Below, piece after piece: positions 58,727 through 64,000 of a stretch of 64,000 nucleotides of DNA. The number at the start of each line of letters is the position of its first letter. Position 1 is the stretch's first letter. The DNA lies in contig NZ_CP095050.1 of NCBI RefSeq assembly GCF_022921075.1, forward strand, positions 1,364,001 through 1,428,000, written 5' to 3'. Both the position numbers and the translations under genes were made by a program. This DNA comes from Hymenobacter sp. 5317J-9. GTDB lineage: Bacteria; Bacteroidota; Bacteroidia; Cytophagales; Hymenobacteraceae. The notes under the pieces are model-generated. The model had not been told where the DNA came from. It was given only the letters and a program-made list of their open reading frames with translations, and ran no database searches.

Positions 58727-59812
58727 CTAGTAGCGGCGGTTGATGCAGTTCAGGTCCTCAAAGGCCTCTTTCAGGCGCGCTACGAAGGTTTCTTCGCCTT
58801 TGCGCAGCCACACGCGCGGGTCGTAGTACTTCTTGTTGGGCGAGTCGGCGCCGGTCGGGTTGCCGATTTGGCCCTGCAGGAAGCCTTCGTTTTTCACGTA
58901 GTTGTCCTTAATGCCCTGCCAGAAGGCCCACTGCAGGTCGGTGTCGAGGTTCATCTTGATGGCGCCGTAGCTGATGGCCTCGCGGATTTCCTCGCGGCTC
59001 GAGCCCGAACCGCCGTGGAACACGAAGCTGATGGGCATGGCCTCCGCGATGTTGTGCTTCTGGCGCAGGAACTCCTGCGAGTTGTGCAGAATCTTGGGTT
59101 GCAGCTTCACGTTGCCGGGCTTGTACACGCCGTGCACGTTGCCGAAGGCCGCCGCGATGGTGAAGCGCGGGCTGATGGCGCTCAGCTGCTCGTAGGCGTA
59201 GGCCACTTCTTCGGGCTGGGTGTAGAGCTTCGAGGAGTCCACGTCGGAGTTGTCCACGCCGTCTTCCTCGCCACCGGTCACGCCGAGCTCAATCTCCAGC
59301 GTCATGCCGATTTTGGCCATGCGCTCCAGATAGCGCTTGCAGATTTCGATGTTTTCCTCAATCGGCTCTTCCGACAAATCCAGCATGTGCGAGCTGTAGA
59401 GCGGCTGGCCGTGCTGCTGGTAGTACTTCTCGCCGGCGTCGAGCAAGCCGTCAATCCAGGGCAGGAGCTTTTTGGCGGCGTGGTCGGTGTGCAGCACCAC
59501 GGGCACGTCGTAGAGAGCGGCCATCAGGTGCACGTGGTGGGCGCCCGAAATGGCGCCGGCGATGCTGGCCTGCTGCTTGTCGTTGGGCAAGGATTTGCCG
59601 GCGTAGAACTGCGCGCCGCCGTTCGAGAACTGAATCATCACGGGCGAGTTCACCGCCTTGGCGGTTTCCAGCACGCCGTTCACGGTGTTGGTGCCGGTCA
59701 CGTTCACGGCGGGCAGGGCGTAGGCGTTGGCCTTGGCGTTTTCGAAAAGCGCCTGCACTTCGTCGCCGTGCAGCACGCCGGCCCGCAGGCCGGTAAGGGT
59801 TTGGTCAGCCAT
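58727..59812 (-). CDS. fba: Class II fructose-bisphosphate aldolase
   Basis: 361 residues, the long class IIA form. Zinc enzyme of glycolysis/gluconeogenesis splitting fructose 1,6-bisphosphate. Signatures: NAYALPAVNVTGTNTVNGVL, VPVVLHTDHAAKKLLPWIDG (Asp/His), LEIELGVTGGEEDGVDNSD, AAAFGNVHGVYKPGNVKLQP, SFVFHGGSGSSREEI and GAIKMNLDTDLQW. Monocistronic by appearance. Confidence 0.95.
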   Translation of the reverse strand: MADQTLTGLRAGVLHGDEVQALFENAKANAYALPAVNVTGTNTVNGVLETAKAVNSPVMIQFSNGGAQFYAGKSLPNDKQQASIAGAISGAHHVHLMAALYDVPVVLHTDHAAKKLLPWIDGLLDAGEKYYQQHGQPLYSSHMLDLSEEPIEENIEICKRYLERMAKIGMTLEIELGVTGGEEDGVDNSDVDSSKLYTQPEEVAYAYEQLSAISPRFTIAAAFGNVHGVYKPGNVKLQPKILHNSQEFLRQKHNIAEAMPISFVFHGGSGSSREEIREAISYGAIKMNLDTDLQWAFWQGIKDNYVKNEGFLQGQIGNPTGADSPNKKYYDPRVWLRKGEETFVARLKEAFEDLNCINRRY

Positions 59813-59952
59813 AAAAAGGAATTGATGCGGCGGGGCCGCGGTGGGAAGAGCAGGTGGAAAGACCGGGGCCGCGCCGGCGGCGTCCCGGGCAGCAAAGTAC
59901 GGTCGGGGCGGCGGAACCTAAAAGCGGCGCGCCGTGGGAGCGCCGCTGGGGC

Positions 59953-59987
59953 AAAAAAAGAGGCCGGCCGTTGCAGCGGCCGGCCTC
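59953..59987 (-). terminator. Terminator of the 60021-60428 gene
   Basis: Read on the minus strand, 11-bp stem GAGGCCGGCCG (59987-59977) / CGGCCGGCCTC (59970-59960) followed by seven T. Confidence 0.85.
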
Positions 59988-60020
59988 AGGGGCATCACGC
60001 ACATTCCCCCACACAACGGG

Positions 60021-60428
60021 TCATTCGGCGGTCATCAGCTTGCGCAGGCGATACACGCCGTGGCGGTTCGTGACTTCCAGCTGGTATTCGTAGTCGCCGG
60101 GGGCCAGGCCCAGGCCTTCCAGGTTCAATTTGATGCTTTGGGTGCCCGCGCTGCGGCCCTTGCGCACCACGCCGGCCACCTTGCGGCCCAGCAGGTCGAA
60201 GAGGTCGAGGCGCACATCGGCGGCCGTGGCCAAGGTGAAGGGCACGGTGGTTTCGCCCACAAACGGGTTGGGGTAATTCTGCTCGAGGATGAACTGGCCG
60301 CCGGTTTCGCGCTCGGAGCTGCGCAGGGCCAGCCGCTCGGCTTCGCTAATGGCAGGCTCGGGCGAAACCGCGCAGCCGCTGCTCATCGTGGCCGTGTCGA
60401 AATATGTATCGTGGGGGAAATCGGTCAT
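60021..60428 (-). CDS. T9SS sorting domain protein without signal peptide
   Basis: 135 residues, MTDFPHDTYFDTATMSSGCA then a linker and a complete T9SS type A domain from about 48: ILEQNYPNPFVGETTVPFTL, VRLDLFDLLGRKVAGVV, LGLAPGDYEYQLEV and YRLRKLMTAE. No hydrophobic signal is present and no upstream extension of the frame supplies one. Either an exon-like tail of a lost gene, a domain delivered in trans, or a protein whose start is misplaced. It has its own terminator. Confidence 0.72.
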   Translation of the reverse strand: MTDFPHDTYFDTATMSSGCAVSPEPAISEAERLALRSSERETGGQFILEQNYPNPFVGETTVPFTLATAADVRLDLFDLLGRKVAGVVRKGRSAGTQSIKLNLEGLGLAPGDYEYQLEVTNRHGVYRLRKLMTAE

Positions 60429-60642
60429 GGGCCGAACAACAGAGAAGAAGGTAAGCGGGAGCCAGCAGCAATTTCGCAGCGTAATTTAATCACGTCTTCG
60501 CCGACAAACAAATATTCAGCAATTGCGATAACCAGTCAGACCTCAACTCGATGATTGGGTTTAAAACGTCGCCGAGCTGGCCAATAATCGCCGCCAGTGC
60601 CAGAAGGACGTCTACAACCGCCGCCGCGACCCCGAAACAGGC

Positions 60643-61251
60643 CTACAGCCGCTTCAGGCCGGCCGTGGCGGCCGCGTCGCCGGGCCGAATTAGCAGAGCC
60701 TTGATGTAGAGGGCACGAGCCTCGGCTTTCTTGCCAAGGTTGAGGTAGGCCCAGGCCAGCGAGATGTTGGAGTCGTAGTCGAAGGGGTAGAGGTTCACCA
60801 CGCGCTCGAAATAGCGGGCGGCCTGCCCGTAGGCCTTGCGGTTGAGGTAGATGACGCCCGTCCAGTAGTTGGCTTGGGTGTTTTGGGGGTCTACTTTCAG
60901 AATGTCGGTGTAGAGGCCCAGCATCTTTTCCACTTGCCCCAGCGCGTTCAGGGGCTTGATGAGGCCGAACTTGGGTTCGAGGGCGTAGGGACGCTGCTCC
61001 ACGGCCTTCTGGTAGTGGGCGGCCGCGGCGGTGTAGTTTTTGGCCAGAAAATACAGCCAGCCCAGGCGCAGGTTCTGCTCGTAGGTGCCCGTGTAGAGGG
61101 CCTTGATGGGCGCAATGGCTTCGGCGTAGTCGGCCTTGGCTTCGGCGGCATAGCTGCTGGCAAAGGCGGCCGACTGGTCCTGGGCGCGGGCCGCGGCCGG
61201 GGCCACGCACGCCAGCGCAGCGGCGGAAAAAGTCAGCTTTACCAGGTCCAT
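60643..61251 (-). CDS. Exported TPR protein
   Basis: 202 residues from ATG 61251 (the frame extends upstream but antisense to the barrel gene). Signal peptide (about 1-22, ending AARAQ), then about four TPR units: NLRLGWLYFLAKNYTAAAAH, GLIKPLNALGQVEKMLGLYT, ANYWTGVIYLNRKAYGQAAR and NISLAWAYLNLGKKAEARAL. A periplasmic scaffold. The start overlaps the stop of the barrel gene by 13 bases, so they form an operon with the M23 peptidase. Confidence 0.82.
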   Translation of the reverse strand: MDLVKLTFSAAALACVAPAAARAQDQSAAFASSYAAEAKADYAEAIAPIKALYTGTYEQNLRLGWLYFLAKNYTAAAAHYQKAVEQRPYALEPKFGLIKPLNALGQVEKMLGLYTDILKVDPQNTQANYWTGVIYLNRKAYGQAARYFERVVNLYPFDYDSNISLAWAYLNLGKKAEARALYIKALLIRPGDAAATAGLKRL

Positions 61252-62501
61252 GTGAGGGCGGTGCTTAGGGAGTTCAGGGAATAGTAGCGGCCGTCGACGC
61301 TGTCGCGCCGGTGTTCGGCGCCGTAGCTCAGGCGCAGCGACAGCGGGCGGCTCAGCAAAATAAGCAAGTTGGCGCCGCCGCGTTCGTTCACGGGGTCGAG
61401 CAGGTTGTACACGTAGGTGCCGTCGAGCTCGGCCAGCACGGGCGTCAGGCCCAGGCCCGCGTAGGCCTCCAGCCACACGTGGCGCTGCAGCCGGCCGCCC
61501 ACGCCCAGCACCCCGTGCGGGTAGCTGCGGCCGTTGGAGCGCAGCACGCTGGCCCGCCCGTAGGCGTAGAGGCGCAGGTTGCCGAGCGGGTACACGGCCA
61601 AGCGCAGGTCAGTTTGCACGCGGGCCGTATCGGTGAGGGTGCCGGCGTACACGCCCACCTGGGCCGTCCAGTAGGGCCGCGCATAGGCCACCGATGCATA
61701 GCCCAGGTTGTCGGCGCGGTTCGCGAGCAGGCCCAGGTCGCTGTTGAGGTGGTTGTAGCCCAGCAGCACCCGCCAGCGCGGGGCCAGCTGCCCGGCCAGC
61801 AGGGCGTGGTACTGCACCTGGCGCAGCGGATAGAAGTTGCCGCCGGGCCGCCGGCGGTCGGGCAGCTCCACGGTCTGGCCGAAGTAGCTGACGTTCTGGT
61901 TCAGGCCGATGCGGGAACCCAGCCGGCTGCTAACGTCGAGCCGGAAGAAGCCGGCGTCGCCCCGGTGAGTCGAGTTGCCGTGTTGGCCGCCGGCCTCCAC
62001 TTCCACCTGCGTCACGGCCTGGAAAGGCATCAGGTGCAGGGGGCGGCGCAGCGAGTCGGGCAAGTGCCCGGCCAGCAGCGCGGCCGGGCCAGACTGGTTG
62101 AAGTCGAGGTAGGCCAGCGCCAGGCCGTAGCGGGCGGCGGTGTCGAGCGGGTTTTCGCGCAAGGCGCGGCCGTAGTGGCGAAGGGCCTGCGCCGGCTGCT
62201 CGCGGGCCAGCGCGGCCTGGCCCAGGTGTCGGCGCAGGGTGGGGTAGTCGGTGCCGGCCCGTAGCGCGGCGCGGCCCACCGAGTCGAGCTCGGCCCAGCG
62301 GTACTGCGTGGCCAGGGTTTGGGTGAGGCTGTCGGTGGGTTGAAAGTCGAGCGGCTGGGCCAGCTGTTGGGCCGGCAGCAGCCGGGGCAGCACCAGCAGC
62401 AGCCACGCGAGCAGCACGCCGCGCCACCAGCCCGCTCGCTGCCCGGCAATGCCTGCGGGCCTCGCGCAGCCGAAATCCACAAAATAGAAAGGCTGTCTCA
62501 T
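61239..62501 (-). CDS. Outer membrane beta-barrel with N-terminal TPR (YaiO-like)
   Basis: 420 residues from ATG 62501, whose ATGA overlaps the stop of the peptidase gene. Hydrophobic signal at about 24-45, TPR-like helices at 60-160 (ALAREQPAQALRHYGRALRE), then an aromatic barrel of about 250 residues (QVEVEAGGQHGNSTHRGDAG, VLLGYNHLNSDLGLL, LRLYAYGRASVLRSN, WLEAYAGLGLTPVL) ending in LSTALTWTW. The plan matches YaiO-family barrels. It may work with the TPR protein and peptidase in envelope transport or polysaccharide export. Confidence 0.78.
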   Translation of the reverse strand: MRQPFYFVDFGCARPAGIAGQRAGWWRGVLLAWLLLVLPRLLPAQQLAQPLDFQPTDSLTQTLATQYRWAELDSVGRAALRAGTDYPTLRRHLGQAALAREQPAQALRHYGRALRENPLDTAARYGLALAYLDFNQSGPAALLAGHLPDSLRRPLHLMPFQAVTQVEVEAGGQHGNSTHRGDAGFFRLDVSSRLGSRIGLNQNVSYFGQTVELPDRRRPGGNFYPLRQVQYHALLAGQLAPRWRVLLGYNHLNSDLGLLANRADNLGYASVAYARPYWTAQVGVYAGTLTDTARVQTDLRLAVYPLGNLRLYAYGRASVLRSNGRSYPHGVLGVGGRLQRHVWLEAYAGLGLTPVLAELDGTYVYNLLDPVNERGGANLLILLSRPLSLRLSYGAEHRRDSVDGRYYSLNSLSTALTWTW

Positions 62502-64000
62502 GTGCCGGCTACTGAACAGGTGAGGAACAGTTCCAACACGTTTCGCTTTATGCGGATGCTGGCCAGGGCGCCTTCCCGGAAGACCAACTCGGCCGTTTGC
62601 TCCGTGCGTTCGCGGCCAAAATAGCTCACTGTGACGCGGCTGCGCAGCAACACTCGCCGGCCAGTCGTTTCGCCCACCCACTCCACTCCAAAGCGCGGCC
62701 GCAAAAACCGGTAGAAAGGCGCCAGCAGGTCCTGCGCCCAGGTCAGCGCCGCGTGGCGCACCACCGTAAGCGGGAAGGTGTCGTGCACGATTTTGTCGTG
62801 CACGATGGCCAGCGGCACGCGGTAGGCGGCCTGGTAAAACAGGTACAGCCACGAGGCCTCCGACCCGTAGAAAGCGGTGAAATAAAACACCGATTCATCG
62901 CCCGCAAAGTAGGCCACCGCCCCCGTGGTCTGGCAGCGCAGGTAGGGCAGGTTGTAGGCATCGGTAAACACCTCCCAGCGCTGGGGTGGCAGCTCGGGCG
63001 CATCGGCGTTGCGCACGTCGAGGGCGTAGCCGGGCGGGAAGCGCAGGGCCTGGCTGAGCAGCTTGTTGAACGCGGGCGGGCGCACGGTTTCGCCCGCCAC
63101 CGGCACCGCAAAGTGGTGCAGTTGCGGCTGCATCCGCGGCGCAAAAGATGCCCTTGGCGCCGCGGTGGCCGGGGCCAGTAAGGACGGCAAACTTTCCTCT
63201 CTTTCTTTCCGGGTACCAACAGCTTCCCGCCGCATTTCTGCCAGCCGTGGCGCCGTGGCAGCTGCTGGCGCCAGGCTTTCGCCCGCCGGCTCGGCCACGT
63301 AGTACGCCAGCGGATAGGCCAGCGTGCGCGAGCCCACGTACGGCGTGGCCTGCACCTGGAAGTGCAGGTGCGGCTCGGGCGAGCGGCCCGAGTTGCCGCA
63401 GGTGCCAATGATGTCGCCGCGGCGCACGTGGTCGCCCACTTTCACGGGCACGGAGTGGGCGCGCAGGTGCGAAAGCTGGGTGTAGAGGCCCGGCGCGTGA
63501 CGCAGCACCACGGTGTTGCCCCAGTTCTGGGCCGTGTTCACTTCGCCAATAGCGTTGTCTTCGATGTGCTGCACGACTTCCTCCACCACGCCGTCGGCCG
63601 GGGCCAGTACGGGCTTGTTGTAGGCGTAGAAATCGGACAGCGAGAGGCCGGCGCCGTGGTAGGAGCGGCCGTCGGCGTCAAAAATGGCAAAATCCAGCGC
63701 AGCGCCCCAGTCGCCGAGGTGGGTGGGGCCACCGCTGGCATAGCCCTGCGTGCAGCGCCACGCACCCAGAAAGGGCAAGGTGAGCGCCACCGCGCCCTGA
63801 TGGGCCAGGCGCACGCGGTCGGTGGCGAAGGCGTAGAGGTTGCGCTCGGGTGAGTAGCGCTGCACGGGTGTGAGCACCAGCCCCGCGCCGGGCCGCTCGC
63901 GCAGCAGCAGCACGTACAAAAACAGCAGCGCCGTGGCGCAGTAGGGCAGCGAGAGCGTGGGCAACCCCAGCTTGTCGAGCAGGGCCGTGAGGCCGGCCAG
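62498..64000 (-). CDS. M23 family metallopeptidase, N-terminus outside the window
   Basis: The open frame continues off the right edge; the TTG at 63964 is inside the gene. Visible part about 501 residues. A transmembrane segment (ALLFLYVLLL) comes first, then an M23/LytM peptidase domain at about 95-240. Its zinc ligands are seen as HLGDWGAALDF (His/Asp), LSHLRAHSVPVKVGDHVRRG and PEPHLHFQVQ (HxH). The C-terminal 240 residues are an unassigned beta-rich domain (HHFAVPVAGETVRPPAFN, FYFTAFYGSEASWLYLFYQA). An endopeptidase acting on peptidoglycan cross-links, or a degenerate scaffold version; the zinc residues look intact. Confidence 0.88.
   Translation of the reverse strand: MAGLTALLDKLGLPTLSLPYCATALLFLYVLLLRERPGAGLVLTPVQRYSPERNLYAFATDRVRLAHQGAVALTLPFLGAWRCTQGYASGGPTHLGDWGAALDFAIFDADGRSYHGAGLSLSDFYAYNKPVLAPADGVVEEVVQHIEDNAIGEVNTAQNWGNTVVLRHAPGLYTQLSHLRAHSVPVKVGDHVRRGDIIGTCGNSGRSPEPHLHFQVQATPYVGSRTLAYPLAYYVAEPAGESLAPAAATAPRLAEMRREAVGTRKEREESLPSLLAPATAAPRASFAPRMQPQLHHFAVPVAGETVRPPAFNKLLSQALRFPPGYALDVRNADAPELPPQRWEVFTDAYNLPYLRCQTTGAVAYFAGDESVFYFTAFYGSEASWLYLFYQAAYRVPLAIVHDKIVHDTFPLTVVRHAALTWAQDLLAPFYRFLRPRFGVEWVGETTGRRVLLRSRVTVSYFGRERTEQTAELVFREGALASIRIKRNVLELFLTCSVAGT

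Overview
The window looks like chromosome of a GC-rich Bacteroidota, most likely a Hymenobacter-type Cytophagales (inference). The support is several proteins with type IX secretion (T9SS) C-terminal sorting domains, PorT-like outer membrane barrels, TAnnTTTG promoter boxes and a tRNA with no encoded CCA. There is no rRNA and no CRISPR array.

Layout. 1-1.7 kb: end of a membrane protein gene and two paralogous outer membrane barrels (minus strand). 1.8-4.0 kb: tRNA-Val(GAC) followed by decayed small ORFs, a secreted Cys-rich protein and a C-terminal scrap of a secreted nuclease. 4.0-12.5 kb: SBBP/TIG T9SS protein, isocitrate dehydrogenase, deacetylase-like enzyme, a type III polyketide synthase cluster (flavoprotein, PKS, methyltransferase), a small T9SS protein and an overlooked 35-residue membrane protein. 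12.6-17 kb: a large hybrid histidine kinase and an NtrC-type sigma-54 activator. 17.3-22.4 kb: two large T9SS proteins and a lipoprotein nuclease. 22.7-22.9 kb: a candidate structured RNA with its own promoter and terminator.

23.0-36.3 kb is a nucleotide supercluster on the plus strand: pyrD, pyrF, pyrE, purL (with PurS-like N-terminus), purQ, purC fused to a PurE-like domain, a foreign-looking small ORF, purD, purN, purF and purM. It supplies most enzymes from PRPP to AIR/SAICAR plus the last steps to UMP. 36.4-46.7 kb is mixed housekeeping: nicotinate phosphoribosyltransferase, DUF1345 protein, two divergent LuxR-type response regulators (one with an altered receiver), KdsC-like phosphatase, DUF1223, an ECF sigma factor with a mini zinc-finger partner, and a ferredoxin/ferredoxin reductase pair.

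46.9-57.5 kb is the most unusual part: eight co-directional genes encoding a vWA-like lipoprotein, a small membrane protein, a tubulin/FtsZ-like protein, a giant actin/Hsp70-fold ATPase, two proline-rich linker proteins, a MotA/TolQ/ExbB-like channel with a long helical tail and a MotB/OmpA-like partner. Together these suggest an envelope machine in which a proton-driven stator is coupled to cytoplasmic tubulin- and actin-like NTPases. 57.6-64 kb: frameshifted aldo/keto reductase, class II aldolase, a T9SS domain protein without signal peptide, and an overlapping TPR / barrel / M23 peptidase operon running off the right edge.

A family of roughly 100-bp palindromes occurs at least seven times between 25 and 59 kb, with relatives at 48.7 and 55.1 kb. 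They fill the long gaps inside the pur operon and inside the tubulin/actin/stator cluster, and several copies show paired changes in both arms.
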